The notes under the pieces were generated by a model. It searched no databases, had not been told where the DNA came from, and saw only the letters and a list, made by a program, of their open reading frames with translations. A stretch of DNA of 64,000 nt from Salinimicrobium tongyeongense (GTDB lineage Bacteria > Bacteroidota > Bacteroidia > Flavobacteriales > Flavobacteriaceae). How positions within the stretch are numbered: the stretch's first letter is position 1; every line of letters starts with the position of its first letter. The position numbers were made by a program, and so were the translations under genes. Below, one piece after another: positions 26,469 to 36,558 of this stretch. The stretch is from positions 992,001-1,056,000 of the forward strand of contig NZ_CP069620.1 of NCBI RefSeq assembly GCF_026109735.1, read 5' to 3'.

Positions 26469-27368
26469 ATGCGCTATTTTTTAAGCTTTTGCTTCCTCTT
26501 TATTTACTGCCTCTGCCCCGCTCAGGAACGTTTTTTAGACCTCATTTTTGAAGTTGCTCCCGCCCTTACCGAAACTTATGCCGTAAAAGACGCCGAAGCT
26601 TTAAAACTGGATATTTATACTCCTAAAAATGATACTGCCCGCTCAAGGCCTTTGATCGTTTTTATGCATGGCGGCGGATTCTCTGGCGGCTCCCGTGCAC
26701 ATGAAGATCTGGTGAAATTTTCGCAACAAGCGGCCCGCAAAGGCTACGTGGCGGTTCAAATCTCTTACCGCCTCACCCGAAAAGGCCGGTCTTTTGGCTG
26801 TGATTATGAAGCTTCCGGAAAAATAGAAACCTTTCAAAAAGCTGCTGAAGATTTTATGGATGCCGTGCAATTTCTGATAACAAATGCTGAGAAATACCGC
26901 ATCAATCCCGAACAGATCATTGTGGGCGGCAGCAGTGCCGGCGCCGAAGCCGTTTTAAATGCGGTGTACAACCCCCAGCTCATGTTCAGCGAACCGGGTA
27001 AATATAAAAATATAGATATCGACGGGGTTTTCTCTCTGGCCGGTGCCATTGTTGACGCCCGCTACCTCACTGCCAAAAATGCCGTTCCCGGCGTATTTTT
27101 TCACGGCACTAAAGACAAGCTCGTGCCCTATGCCACCGCGCCACACCATCTTTGCGAACCAGGTGCGCCAGGTTACCTGATGCTGGACGGCTCAAAAACC
27201 ATCGCCCAAAAACTGAAGGACCTCAACACCTCCTACCTGTTGTACAGCTTTGAAGGCGGCCAACACGAGCATTCGGGGATGCCCTTTAATGAACTCGATC
27301 AGGTTTTCGATTTCTTCCACCGGGTTTTCCTCAACAAAGAGCAGCTCCAGATAGAAGTTGGGCGCTAA
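26469..27368 (+). CDS. Secreted alpha/beta hydrolase (carboxylesterase type)
   Basis: A 299-aa protein with a signal peptide (MRYFLSFCFLFIYCLCPAQ). HGGGFSGG (67-74) is the oxyanion hole of the hormone-sensitive lipase/carboxylesterase group; the nucleophile is Ser156 in GGSSAG; the acid lies in HGTKDKLVPY and the histidine in GGQHEHSG. It probably deacylates a substituted carbohydrate, since it precedes a GH2 enzyme by 19 nt on the same strand and lies beside a polysaccharide utilisation locus. The real substrate is not predictable. Confidence 0.85.
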   Translation: MRYFLSFCFLFIYCLCPAQERFLDLIFEVAPALTETYAVKDAEALKLDIYTPKNDTARSRPLIVFMHGGGFSGGSRAHEDLVKFSQQAARKGYVAVQISYRLTRKGRSFGCDYEASGKIETFQKAAEDFMDAVQFLITNAEKYRINPEQIIVGGSSAGAEAVLNAVYNPQLMFSEPGKYKNIDIDGVFSLAGAIVDARYLTAKNAVPGVFFHGTKDKLVPYATAPHHLCEPGAPGYLMLDGSKTIAQKLKDLNTSYLLYSFEGGQHEHSGMPFNELDQVFDFFHRVFLNKEQLQIEVGR

Positions 27369-27387
27369 CATTTAAAAACCTTTAATC

Positions 27388-29982
27388 ATGAAAACCACCT
27401 GTTCTTTCTTCCTTTTTGTTCTTTTAAGCAGTACGGCAATCGCCCAGCGACAGGTGCAAAGCCTTAATTCGGCCTGGATTTTTTCTTCGGAAGTTCAGCC
27501 TGAAAAAATTGTGAATATTCCTCATACCTGGAATGCCGAAGACGCATTTAAAGACGGGAAGGAATATTTCCGCGGAAAAGGAACCTACACAAAAACCCTC
27601 TTTGCCCCTCAAAAATGGCAAAATAAACAGGTTTTCCTGAAGTTTGAAGGCAGCAACCAGGTGACCGAAGTTTTTGTAAACGGCACTTCTGCCGGAAAAC
27701 ACATTGGCGGCTATACCGGATTTGTCATTGATATTTCTGAAGAATTGAAGTTCGCTTCCGAAAATGAACTAAAAATAGTCGTTGACAACAGCCACGACAC
27801 CAATATCCCGCCGCTGGATGCCGATTTCAATTTTTACGGCGGAATTTACCGCGATCTCGAATTAATTATCACCGATAAACTTCATTTTGAACTGGAAAAT
27901 GCTGCTGCGGGCAATATTTTGGTTCGCACGCCCCAAGTTTCAGAAGAAAAGGCCCTGGTACAGGTAGAAGCCAGAGTGGTAAATGACGGTGAAGCTTTCA
28001 GAAATGCCATTGTAAGCTTAGAAATATTTGATCCCAATGCTCAAAAATTAAAAAAACTGACTAAAAAAATCCGGTTAAAAGCAAAGGAGTCAAAAAATGT
28101 CATTTTTGAAACCTCAGTAGAAAACCCCGCCCTCTGGTCTCCCCAATATCCGCAGCTGTACAGTTTTGAGATCAGTTTAGCGAACGGGAAATCTTCAGAA
28201 AAGCTGGATGAATTCAGTTCTAAATTCGGATTTCGCTGGTTTGAAGCCGATCCCGAAAAAGGCTTTTTCCTGAATGGAAAACCAATTAAACTTATTGGTG
28301 CAAACCGACACCAGGATCTACAAGGACTGGGAAATGCACTTCCCAACTCCATTCACAAAAGCGATTACAGGATGATCAAAGAAATGGGGGCGAATTTTGT
28401 GCGTACTGCTCATTACCCGCAAGACCCCGAAGTTTACAGGATCTGTGATGAGCTGGGACTCATCGTGTGGTCTGAAGTGCCGGTGATCAACGATGTCACC
28501 GCGACAGACGAGTATCACAACGTGGCCCTGCAAATGCAGCAGGAACAGATTCAGCAGTTTTTCAACCATCCATCGGTGATCTTCTGGGGTTATATGAACG
28601 AGATCTTCATTCGGCTGGTTTTCAACAACGAGTTGACGGAAAGCGAAAAAGAAGACAAAATTGAAACCTCTGTAGCCCTGGCCGAAAAGCTTGAAAAGTT
28701 CACCAAAGCACTCGATCCTCACCGACTGAGCGTGATGGCACTGCACGAAAATGAACTTTACAATACCTCGGGAATTGCCGACATTCCCGAGGTGATTGGC
28801 TGGAACCTCTATTTTGGCTGGTATTCGCCGGGGCTTGAAAACTTCGGGAAATTTCTTGATGAGCAGCACGAACGCTATCCAAACCGGCCACTCATCATTT
28901 CGGAATACGGGCCGGGCGCCGATGTGCGCATCCAGACCGAAGATCCCAAACCCTGGGACTACAGTGAAGCCTACCAGTTAAAATTGCACCGCAGCTACAT
29001 CAATCAGGTGCTGGCACGTGACTTTGTGGTGGGAATGGCCGCCTGGAATTTCGCCGATTTTGGTTCCTCCTTCAGGCAGGACGCCATGCCTTACATCAAC
29101 CAGAAAGGCCTGCTCAATTTTGACCGCAGCAAGAAGGATATTTACTATTACTACCAGGCGAGACTGTTAGATGAACCAATGATCTATATAGCCGGGGAGA
29201 ATTATGAACAAAAATTTCCGCAGCATAAAAATGACCCAATTAGCATCCCGGTTTTTTCAAATGCTGAAAGGGTGAGCCTAAGCATCAATGACAGTCTTAA
29301 AATTTCTTCGGAAGTAAATGACGGAATCGCATTTTTTGAACTGCAGCTTCCCGAAGGAACCCACCAGCTCACCGCCACCACCGGCGACATCTCCCACTCC
29401 AGAACCATCCACGTGCTCCCCAGAAAAGACCTTCTGAAAAACCTCGACAGGCCGGATTTGTCCATCAATGTGGGTACACATGTGAATTACGAAGATCCCG
29501 TAACAAAAGAAATCTGGATCAGCGACCAGCAGTATGAACCGGGCGGCTTTGGTTATGTGGGCGGCGAGGTATACCAGAAATCGGCTTCCAAGTTCCAGGG
29601 CACGGCTTCAGATATCCAGGGAACCGGGAATGATCCGCTGTTCCAAACCATGCGCGAAGGCATCGAAGCTTATAAATTTGATGTGGAAGCAGGCACTTAC
29701 AGAGTCACCTTATTGTTTGCAGAACCCGAGTTCAATGCTTCCGAAGAGAACATTTACAACCTCAACACTTCCGAAGAAAAGAAACCGGAAAGAGTGCGGA
29801 GTTTTGATGTGAAAATTAACGGGAAAATTGTTTCTGAAGACCTTAACCTGGCACGCGATTACGGCCGAATTCGCGCCGTAGAAATTTCTTATAGGGTGAA
29901 GACAGAAAGAGGTATTAGCGTAGAATTTTCTGAAAATGCAGGCAGATCGCTGCTTTCAGGAATTAAACTGGAAAAATTATAA
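27388..29982 (+). CDS. GH2 glycoside hydrolase with C-terminal malectin domain
   Basis: An 864-aa secreted enzyme: signal peptide (MKTTCSFFLFVLLSSTAIAQ), GH2 sugar-binding jelly roll (about 25-170), immunoglobulin-like domain (about 180-290), TIM barrel (about 295-600) and a malectin-type carbohydrate-binding domain (about 690-860, GFGYVGGEVYQ.. through LLFAEPEF). The acid/base is Glu405 (WGYMNE) and the nucleophile Glu506 (ISEYGPG). The activity could be beta-galactosidase, beta-glucuronidase or another exo-acting GH2; the sequence does not decide. Co-transcribed with the upstream esterase and convergent with the GH3 gene. Confidence 0.92.
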   Translation: MKTTCSFFLFVLLSSTAIAQRQVQSLNSAWIFSSEVQPEKIVNIPHTWNAEDAFKDGKEYFRGKGTYTKTLFAPQKWQNKQVFLKFEGSNQVTEVFVNGTSAGKHIGGYTGFVIDISEELKFASENELKIVVDNSHDTNIPPLDADFNFYGGIYRDLELIITDKLHFELENAAAGNILVRTPQVSEEKALVQVEARVVNDGEAFRNAIVSLEIFDPNAQKLKKLTKKIRLKAKESKNVIFETSVENPALWSPQYPQLYSFEISLANGKSSEKLDEFSSKFGFRWFEADPEKGFFLNGKPIKLIGANRHQDLQGLGNALPNSIHKSDYRMIKEMGANFVRTAHYPQDPEVYRICDELGLIVWSEVPVINDVTATDEYHNVALQMQQEQIQQFFNHPSVIFWGYMNEIFIRLVFNNELTESEKEDKIETSVALAEKLEKFTKALDPHRLSVMALHENELYNTSGIADIPEVIGWNLYFGWYSPGLENFGKFLDEQHERYPNRPLIISEYGPGADVRIQTEDPKPWDYSEAYQLKLHRSYINQVLARDFVVGMAAWNFADFGSSFRQDAMPYINQKGLLNFDRSKKDIYYYYQARLLDEPMIYIAGENYEQKFPQHKNDPISIPVFSNAERVSLSINDSLKISSEVNDGIAFFELQLPEGTHQLTATTGDISHSRTIHVLPRKDLLKNLDRPDLSINVGTHVNYEDPVTKEIWISDQQYEPGGFGYVGGEVYQKSASKFQGTASDIQGTGNDPLFQTMREGIEAYKFDVEAGTYRVTLLFAEPEFNASEENIYNLNTSEEKKPERVRSFDVKINGKIVSEDLNLARDYGRIRAVEISYRVKTERGISVEFSENAGRSLLSGIKLEKL

Positions 29983-30011
29983 TGTAATGCTTGTACCAAC
30001 TTTAAAATCAA

Positions 30012-30048
30012 CTTCCAAAAATGGCATTTTAAATCCCCTTTTTGGAAG
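30012..30048. terminator. Hairpin after the GH2 gene
   Basis: CTTCCAAAAA (30012-30021) pairs with TTTTTGGAAG (30039-30048); the loop contains ATGGCATTTT, part of the recurrent CAAAAATGNCATTTTTG palindrome. It lies 30 nt after the GH2 stop codon. Confidence 0.6.
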
Positions 30049-30132
30049 CTAAGCTACTTTTATTTACTGTTTTTTAAAGCTTCAGTTTAAACTGGCTTTA
30101 AAATAGCCTGCCCGGATTGCCACTAAAAAATA

Positions 30133-30165
30133 AAGCCCTGTACCGCTTCCGCAGTAACAGGGCTT
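30133..30165 (-). terminator. Terminator at the end of the PUL operon
   Basis: AAGCCCTGT (30133-30141) pairs with ACAGGGCTT (30157-30165), with an inner TAC/GTA pairing; read on the minus strand it is followed by a U-rich run. It lies 20 nt beyond the GH3 stop and closes the SusC-to-GH3 transcript. Confidence 0.8.
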
Positions 30166-30184
30166 ATAAATTCAATTCATTGTA

Positions 30185-32455
30185 TTATTCTACCACGGTA
30201 AATGTGCCGTCAAAATCACTATCAGAGCTACCAGCCACAAAGAAATCAAATTCCCCCGGCTCATACACATATTCCAAAGACCCGTTGTAAAACCTGAGAT
30301 CGTCTACAGTAACCGGAAATTCAACAGTCATTGATTCTCCCGGTTTCAGCTCGATCTTTTTGAAAGCGATAAGTTGCTTTTTTGGAGGGGTAAGGCTTCT
30401 CACTTTGTCGTGAATGTAAAGCTGTACAACTTCCTTTCCGGCTTTTTTCCCGGTGTTGGTCACGGTGGTGCTAATGATAATCTCTTCGTCTGGACGCAAA
30501 GTTTCGCTGCTGGCTTTGCTGTTCCCGTACTCAAAACTGGTGTAGCTCAACCCGTAACCAAACGGCAGGAGCGGGGAATTAACCACATCGAGGTAATTCG
30601 ATTTGAACTTCTCAAATTCTTCTGAAGCAGCAGGCCTTCCGGTAGTTCTTTCGCCGTAGTACACGGGGATTTGTCCTACGTTTCTCGGCCAGCTCATTGT
30701 TAGTTTTCCTGAAGGGTTTACGTCGCCAAAAACCACATCGGCAATGGCATTTCCGGCTTCCACACCCGGGTGCCAAACCTGCAGGATGCTTAGGGGCATG
30801 TCCATTTCTTCGGAAATATCAAGGGGGCGACCGCTCATAAGCACAAGGGCAACAGGCTTGCCGGTGGCAACGAGTTCCCTGATAAGCCTTTTTTGGCTCT
30901 CCGGAATCTGAATATTGGTACGGCTGGCCGCTTCCCCGCTCATTTCACTGGCTTCCCCCACCACAGCCACAACAACATCGGCTGCTTTGGCAACTTTTAA
31001 GGCTTCCTGAAGCAATTTTTCGGGAGAGCGATCAGAAATTTCTACTTTGGGGCCAAATACATTTACTTTTTTCGCATAAGCTGTATCGTTAGTGATGTTC
31101 GCACCTTTAGCATAAGTGATCTTTGCCTTTGGGGCTACATTTTTGAAACCTTCAAGTACGGGAACCGAAAGTTTGAAGTCTCCGGTTGGCGCCCAGGTTC
31201 CCAGCATATTTGATTGATCATCTGCCAACGGACCAATGAGTGCGATTTTTGCCTTTTTTGACACCGGAAGCACCTGGTTGTGATCCTTCAGCAAAACAAA
31301 TGACTGGGCTGCTGCTTCACGTGCCAGCTGCCTGTTCTCTGCCGTTAGGATATCTTTTTCGGGCCTGCTTATATCAGAATATCTGTAAGGATCATCAAGT
31401 AAACCTAATTTATGCTTGGCTTCAAGTATACGACGGGCGGCAGTAGTGATCTCTCCTTCGGAAACCCTTCCTTCTTCCACAGATTTTTTCAGCGTGGTGA
31501 GGAATCCTTCGCCTACCATGTCCATATCCAAACCTGCTTTTAAAGCCATTGCCGATACATCCTGCAGGTCTCCCATTCCGTGGGCGATCATCTCATTTAC
31601 CGAAGTGTAATCGGAAACTACAAATCCGTCAAAGCCCCATCTTTCTCGAAGCAGGTCGGTAAGCAGCCATTTGTTCCCGCTTGCAGGCACACCATCTATA
31701 TCGTTAAAAGAAGTCATCACACTTCCCACACCGGCGTCTACAGCAGCTTTGTAAGGCGGCAGGTATTCATTGAACATCTTGGTGCGGCTCATGTCTACGC
31801 GGTTGTAATCGCGCCCCCCTTCGGGAGCACCATAAAGCGCAAGGTGCTTCACCGTTGCCATCATGGTTTGAGGCTGTGTAAGATCATCCTGCTGGTAACC
31901 TTCTACCATAGCAATCGCAATCTGAGAGCCCAAATATGCATCTTCCCCGGCACCTTCGGCTACACGGCCCCATCTTGGATCGCGGGAAATATCTACCATA
32001 GGGGAAAAGTTCCAGTTGATCCCATCAGCAGTAGCTTCTTTGGCCGCCACTTTAGCAGTTTCTTTGATCAACTCCATATCCCAGCTGGAAGAAAGCCCCA
32101 GCGGAGTAGGAAAAGTGGTTTTGTAACCATGAATAACATCGGACCCGATAAGCAGCGGAATTCCCAGGCGGGAGTTCTTCACAGCCAGCTCCTGGGCCTG
32201 GCGCACCCTCTCGGGGCTAGATACCCCAAAAACACCACCCACCTGACCGGCTTTAATCTTGGCCTCCACATCTTCACTCACTACAGATCCTGTGGCTATC
32301 CCGCCACCGGGAGTGAGCAGGTTGAGCTGCCCTATTTTTTCCTCTAAAGTCATTTTCTCCAGCAGGGCTTCCACCTGCGGGATTCTTTCCTGTGCCTGGA
32401 GATATGAAAGCCCCATAAATAACAGAAATGCGACTGAAAGATTAAATTTTCTCAT
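30185..32455 (-). CDS. bglX: GH3 beta-glucosidase (BglX-like)
   Basis: A 756-aa secreted exo-glycosidase: signal peptide (MRKFNLSVAFLLFMGLSYLQA), GH3 TIM barrel (about 25-360), alpha/beta sandwich (about 385-610) and C-terminal fibronectin-like domain (about 650-750). The nucleophile is Asp282 in GFVVSDYTS. Substrate-site motifs GSDVIHGYKTTFPTPLG and KHLALYGAPEGGRDYN are of the BglX type. It would release glucose from the oligosaccharides cut by the GH144 enzymes upstream; beta-1,2 preference is inferred from that context only. Last gene of the PUL operon, 34 nt after the GH43 gene. Confidence 0.93.
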   Translation of the reverse strand: MRKFNLSVAFLLFMGLSYLQAQERIPQVEALLEKMTLEEKIGQLNLLTPGGGIATGSVVSEDVEAKIKAGQVGGVFGVSSPERVRQAQELAVKNSRLGIPLLIGSDVIHGYKTTFPTPLGLSSSWDMELIKETAKVAAKEATADGINWNFSPMVDISRDPRWGRVAEGAGEDAYLGSQIAIAMVEGYQQDDLTQPQTMMATVKHLALYGAPEGGRDYNRVDMSRTKMFNEYLPPYKAAVDAGVGSVMTSFNDIDGVPASGNKWLLTDLLRERWGFDGFVVSDYTSVNEMIAHGMGDLQDVSAMALKAGLDMDMVGEGFLTTLKKSVEEGRVSEGEITTAARRILEAKHKLGLLDDPYRYSDISRPEKDILTAENRQLAREAAAQSFVLLKDHNQVLPVSKKAKIALIGPLADDQSNMLGTWAPTGDFKLSVPVLEGFKNVAPKAKITYAKGANITNDTAYAKKVNVFGPKVEISDRSPEKLLQEALKVAKAADVVVAVVGEASEMSGEAASRTNIQIPESQKRLIRELVATGKPVALVLMSGRPLDISEEMDMPLSILQVWHPGVEAGNAIADVVFGDVNPSGKLTMSWPRNVGQIPVYYGERTTGRPAASEEFEKFKSNYLDVVNSPLLPFGYGLSYTSFEYGNSKASSETLRPDEEIIISTTVTNTGKKAGKEVVQLYIHDKVRSLTPPKKQLIAFKKIELKPGESMTVEFPVTVDDLRFYNGSLEYVYEPGEFDFFVAGSSDSDFDGTFTVVE

Positions 32456-32489
32456 TCTTGTATCCTTTAAAAATTATAATTGCCTGTTC

Positions 32490-34295
32490 TTATTTTACTT
32501 CCCGGATCTCAGTTTTTTCTGAAATGCCATTTTCATTAAATGCTTCTATGCTGAAGTAATAGGTAGTTCCCTTATCGAGGTTCCGCATAAAATGTTCGTT
32601 TTCACCGTAGATGAGCCACGACTGGTATAGCTTATCGGGTGCTATTCCCCAGCGGATGTTGTAACCCTGGGCTCCTTTCACCGGTTCCCACTTAAAGGCA
32701 GCATCTCTTCGGTCTTCCTGGCGGTTTATGGTAAAACCTTTTACTTTTGCCGGTTTCTTACCCAATCCTTTTCCAAACACCCTGATTTCTGACAAGGCAA
32801 GGTTCTTCCCCGGAACTTGCAGATTGTTATAGCGCACGTATTTTGCTTTTACAGGCTCATTCAGCGGCAGGTAAGCATTTGGTGCATCTATATAGCTGTT
32901 GCTCCTGTCTACCACGGTTTTCCAGTCTTTGCCATTTTCTGAAACCTTCAGCGTAAACCTGTGACGTAAACCTTCGGTGCGGGTATAAATGCCAGAGTCT
33001 TCATCGTGAAAATTCAGCTGAAAAGCGTAAATATTTCCGGGGGAAAGCATTTCTATTTCCACCCATTGTTGATCATCATTAGCTTCGGCAACCCAGAAAG
33101 ATTTAGGGCTTTCGTCTGTAAGTACTTTAGAGATGATCTCTCCGTCGCTGTTCTTTTCGAGCGGCATTTCAGTGATGTCGTAATCGCCATCGGTAGAAGT
33201 ACTTTTCCGGATCTGCTTTTGTGTGGAAGAAACTGTAGCTTTTCCTTTATAAGACAGCAGCATCCAGCCGGTATGCAGGCCTGCTTTGGTAGGATGGCCG
33301 GGTGCGTGCAGCGGATAATCTCCATAGCTGGTGTTGGTATACATCAGGCCTTCATCATCAAAATAGGTTGGCCACATAGCCAGCCGCCGCTCCCAGTGAG
33401 AATTTGACGCCAGTGCCATTGTGGCAAAATGCCAGTACTGCCCATTAGTTTGTTTCACAGTAATACCGTGACCGGCACCATTGGCGAAACCACCAGGCTT
33501 AAAACTGTAGGGGTTATTCTTCATGTAATTGAAGGGACCCAGTGGGGTTTCACCCACGTAAGCTGCATCGGCATATACATTAAATTGAGTGCCCGGCGCA
33601 GCATATTGCAGGTAATATTTGCCGTTGTGCTTTGTCATGGAAGCTCCTTCCATATATCCTTCTTTTAAAGTAGGATGAAAATTATTTTCTCCAAAGCGTT
33701 CCCAGCCATGCTCTTCTTCCACCAGGTTGATCAATTCCTTTTCCACGCCGGTTTCCAGAAAACGATCATCTTTGTTCAACATCTTCACCTTAAGCGGGTA
33801 CACATTTGAAGAACCCCAGTAAAGATAGGCCTTGCCGTCGTCATCTATGAACAATTCGGAATCCTGGATGTTGCTGGTGATGGAAGCCGTGGGCGTCCAT
33901 TCCCCGCTTTTGGGGTCATCGGTGTATAAAATACTACCATAACCCGCAGGGTCTCCGGCGAAATACACCAGCGAATCTTTGTAATTGAAAGCAGTTGGTG
34001 CATTAGAACCTTCAAAGAACCACTGTTTAGGTTTAATGAATTCCCAATTGACCAGGTCTTTTGAATGCCAGTAGCCAAAAGAACGGGTGACAAACATGTA
34101 GTATTCCCCACGGAATTCAATCACCGCAGGGTCTGCACCCGAACGGTAGGAAATATTCTTGCTGGAATTATAAACCATGTAGGAATAGTCGATATCCAGC
34201 GGATTGATATAGGTCTTGGGCACAACTTCCTGCGAGTGCGCAAAGAAGCTGAAGAATACCGCTACTGCTGTGATAATGTGATTTAAGGCCTTCAT
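32490..34295 (-). CDS. GH43-like glycosidase with discoidin and fibronectin III domains
   Basis: A 601-aa secreted protein: signal peptide (ends near AHSQ, residue 22), five-bladed propeller of the GH43 clan (about 45-340) with the catalytic base in GADPAVI and a later acid in GYMEGASM, a discoidin (F5/8 type C) carbohydrate-binding region (about 370-510) and an FN3 domain (about 515-600). GH43 enzymes mostly act on arabinose, xylose or galactose links, which hints at side chains or a mixed substrate. It lies 4 nt after the esterase gene. Confidence 0.82.
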   Translation of the reverse strand: MKALNHIITAVAVFFSFFAHSQEVVPKTYINPLDIDYSYMVYNSSKNISYRSGADPAVIEFRGEYYMFVTRSFGYWHSKDLVNWEFIKPKQWFFEGSNAPTAFNYKDSLVYFAGDPAGYGSILYTDDPKSGEWTPTASITSNIQDSELFIDDDGKAYLYWGSSNVYPLKVKMLNKDDRFLETGVEKELINLVEEEHGWERFGENNFHPTLKEGYMEGASMTKHNGKYYLQYAAPGTQFNVYADAAYVGETPLGPFNYMKNNPYSFKPGGFANGAGHGITVKQTNGQYWHFATMALASNSHWERRLAMWPTYFDDEGLMYTNTSYGDYPLHAPGHPTKAGLHTGWMLLSYKGKATVSSTQKQIRKSTSTDGDYDITEMPLEKNSDGEIISKVLTDESPKSFWVAEANDDQQWVEIEMLSPGNIYAFQLNFHDEDSGIYTRTEGLRHRFTLKVSENGKDWKTVVDRSNSYIDAPNAYLPLNEPVKAKYVRYNNLQVPGKNLALSEIRVFGKGLGKKPAKVKGFTINRQEDRRDAAFKWEPVKGAQGYNIRWGIAPDKLYQSWLIYGENEHFMRNLDKGTTYYFSIEAFNENGISEKTEIREVK

Positions 34296-34299
34296 TTAT

Positions 34300-35103
34300 C
34301 TAATCCTTTTTTTGATGAGAGAATAACCACGGCAGGAGATAGGGTTCAGAAAAAGCTGAATCCCAGCTGTTGTGGTTATCGTTTGGATAAAGGGACAATT
34401 TTGCATTACCGCCGGCAGTGTTGATCTCGCGAGCCATGGTTTTGGAAAGTTCGGCAGGAACCACGTTGTCCTGTTCGCCGTGAAAAATCCAGATATTAAA
34501 TCCTTCAGGATATTTTCGAACTATGCCGGGATCTGCGCCGCCACAAATGGCGAAAGCCGCGGCAAAGGTTTTGGGCATTCTGGAAAGGATCTCGTAAGTA
34601 CCCATTCCCCCCATTGAAAGTCCGCCCACATAAATTTTGTCTTTATTGATATAATCTTCCGAAATAACAGAATTCAGAAGAGCCATCACCAAATGTAGGG
34701 CTTTGGTAGGCTCCTCTTCATTCTTAAAATTAAATTCTAAAGGGGTTTTGTCTCGGTCAACCTCCACTTTTGCCCAATAATCTTCTTTTGGGGCCTGTGG
34801 AAAAATAACCACAGCCGGAAAATCTTCCCGGTTCGCCTCTTTCAGGAACAAATCGCTCCCGTGCACGAGTTGGGCTTCATTATCGCTTCCCCTTTCCCCC
34901 GCGCCGTGTAAAAAAAGCACTAACGGATACTCTTTTTCTTCGGAAAAGTTCTTCGGAAAGAGAATGCGATAGTTTAAAGTGTCGTTTTGCTGAATAAACT
35001 GCTTTTTTTGAAACTCTGACCGCTCCTGGGCCATTCCTGAAGCTGAAATAAGCATGAAAAAGCCTGCAAACAGAAGAAAATTAAGGGAAATGTTATTTTT
35101 CAT
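34300..35103 (-). CDS. Secreted esterase (dienelactone hydrolase/CE1-like fold)
   Basis: A 267-aa alpha/beta hydrolase with a signal peptide (ends near GMAQ, residue 26). FLHGAGERGSDNE marks the oxyanion loop, the nucleophile is Ser163 (GGLSMGG), and HGEQDNVVP plus the late NDNHNSWDSAF supply acid and histidine. Relatives are annotated as prolyl oligopeptidase-family or phospholipase/carboxylesterases, and several PUL members are carbohydrate esterases. Removal of acyl decorations from the glycan is the likely role. Within the PUL operon. Confidence 0.83.
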   Translation of the reverse strand: MKNNISLNFLLFAGFFMLISASGMAQERSEFQKKQFIQQNDTLNYRILFPKNFSEEKEYPLVLFLHGAGERGSDNEAQLVHGSDLFLKEANREDFPAVVIFPQAPKEDYWAKVEVDRDKTPLEFNFKNEEEPTKALHLVMALLNSVISEDYINKDKIYVGGLSMGGMGTYEILSRMPKTFAAAFAICGGADPGIVRKYPEGFNIWIFHGEQDNVVPAELSKTMAREINTAGGNAKLSLYPNDNHNSWDSAFSEPYLLPWLFSHQKKD

Positions 35104-35154
35104 AATTGTAAAATTTAAAGCTGACAGATTTTAAGAAAAATTATTCTAAAAATG

Positions 35155-36531
35155 TCATTTTTGGATGGTAAAATCCAGTTTTTTCAATCCTTCCTGAATT
35201 TCGGGAGCCTGCATGAACAGATCCCAAATCAATCCGGAACGGTAATTCTCAATCATGACCACCTGCGGCCCCTGGTCTATTGCAAGGTAATAAGGTGCCA
35301 CCCAGTCTTCACCCTCGAGGCTGTAGGCATCATAAAAGCCTGCCGGCCCCCACAACAACTCATGTTGATCTTCATAAAAATACCTCATGGCATCCAAAGA
35401 TTTCTCTGGAGTGTAAGGGATAGAGCTTATGGCCGCAGTTGGCGAAACCACGCCACGGTCATCATCGGGAGAGTGTGCAGCATAGCCTACGCCATTGTCT
35501 TCATTTCGGGTGTAGCTGGCGGTAAGGCCCCAGGAATTTTTGCCGTACGTTTCAAAATCTTTCGGATTTTCCAGGGCATATTCATAATTGATGAGGCTGT
35601 GGTTCACGTTCACATCCCAGTAGTTGGCGTACCTGTCGCTTAATCCCTTCGGATTTAACCCCAGGTAGGAATAATGCGCCCAAAAAAGTGGCCCGCCCCT
35701 GCTTCCGGAAGTGTTGTGCTTCAGGATAAGCGGTAGGCCGTAAGCTTCTTCATCAGAAACAATGTCACCGCCCCTGGCCCAACCCTCGTGATAGGCTGCA
35801 GGTTCAATAGCGTGGCCTGGTGACGAAGCCGCCATGATATAGGTGATCAAACATTCGTTATAACCTTCTATCATAAAATCCATCTCCCATTCGTAAACAG
35901 GCGACCAGTGCCAGTAGATCCCGTTCTTGTTATTGGTGTACCAGTTCCATTCGATGCCTTTCCAGAGGTCGTTGTACTTTTTGGCAACAGCCTGTTCTGC
36001 TTCAGTGCCATTTTTGAGATACTCCCTTACCACAATAAATCCCTGCGCGAGAAAGGAAGTTTCCACAATATCGCCGCCATTATCTTTTTTCCCGAAGGCC
36101 TGGGTGTCGCCGGTCTCCCCGTTGATCCAATGCGGCCATGCGCCATGGAACCTCGGAGTTTTGTCAAGAAAATCGGCAATCTTGTTTAATCGGGCAACGG
36201 CAGAATCCCGGGGGATGAAATTTCTTTCCATTCCTGCCACTATGGCCATGAGCCCAAAGCCTGAGCCGCCGGTAGTGACCACATGCGAATCATTGCGCGG
36301 GTAATTGCCATCGGGGTGGAAGCGCTCCCGGGCCATGCCGCTGTTGGGTTCGGCATAGTCCCAGAAGTATTTAAGGGTTTGCTTTTGCACGGTATCCAAA
36401 AGTGCCTCTTTTGAAAGATTTTTTTGCTGAGATTTATCAGCCGAAAGCTCCTGCTCCTTTGTCCTGCCTTCTTTACAGCCAACACTGGTGAGGACTAATA
36501 AAAAAGCCAGTAAAGAATATTTTTTAAACAT
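35155..36531 (-). CDS. GH144-type (glycoamylase-family) lipoprotein, copy 1
   Basis: A 458-aa surface or periplasmic lipoprotein with signal peptide and lipobox (LTSVGC, Cys19) and an (alpha/alpha)6-barrel domain of the glycoamylase family (TLKYFWDYAEPNSGMARERF, GSGFGLMAIVAGMERNFI, WGLTASYTRN). Characterised members (GH144) are endo-beta-1,2-glucanases. It is a paralogue of the adjacent upstream gene (36559-37902) with the same motif order. The 3' end overlaps a CAAAAATGACATTTTTAG palindrome that spans the stop codon. Confidence 0.87.
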   Translation of the reverse strand: MFKKYSLLAFLLVLTSVGCKEGRTKEQELSADKSQQKNLSKEALLDTVQKQTLKYFWDYAEPNSGMARERFHPDGNYPRNDSHVVTTGGSGFGLMAIVAGMERNFIPRDSAVARLNKIADFLDKTPRFHGAWPHWINGETGDTQAFGKKDNGGDIVETSFLAQGFIVVREYLKNGTEAEQAVAKKYNDLWKGIEWNWYTNNKNGIYWHWSPVYEWEMDFMIEGYNECLITYIMAASSPGHAIEPAAYHEGWARGGDIVSDEEAYGLPLILKHNTSGSRGGPLFWAHYSYLGLNPKGLSDRYANYWDVNVNHSLINYEYALENPKDFETYGKNSWGLTASYTRNEDNGVGYAAHSPDDDRGVVSPTAAISSIPYTPEKSLDAMRYFYEDQHELLWGPAGFYDAYSLEGEDWVAPYYLAIDQGPQVVMIENYRSGLIWDLFMQAPEIQEGLKKLDFTIQK

Positions 36532-36558
36532 CTAATTGTATTTTTTATTCATCTGAAT

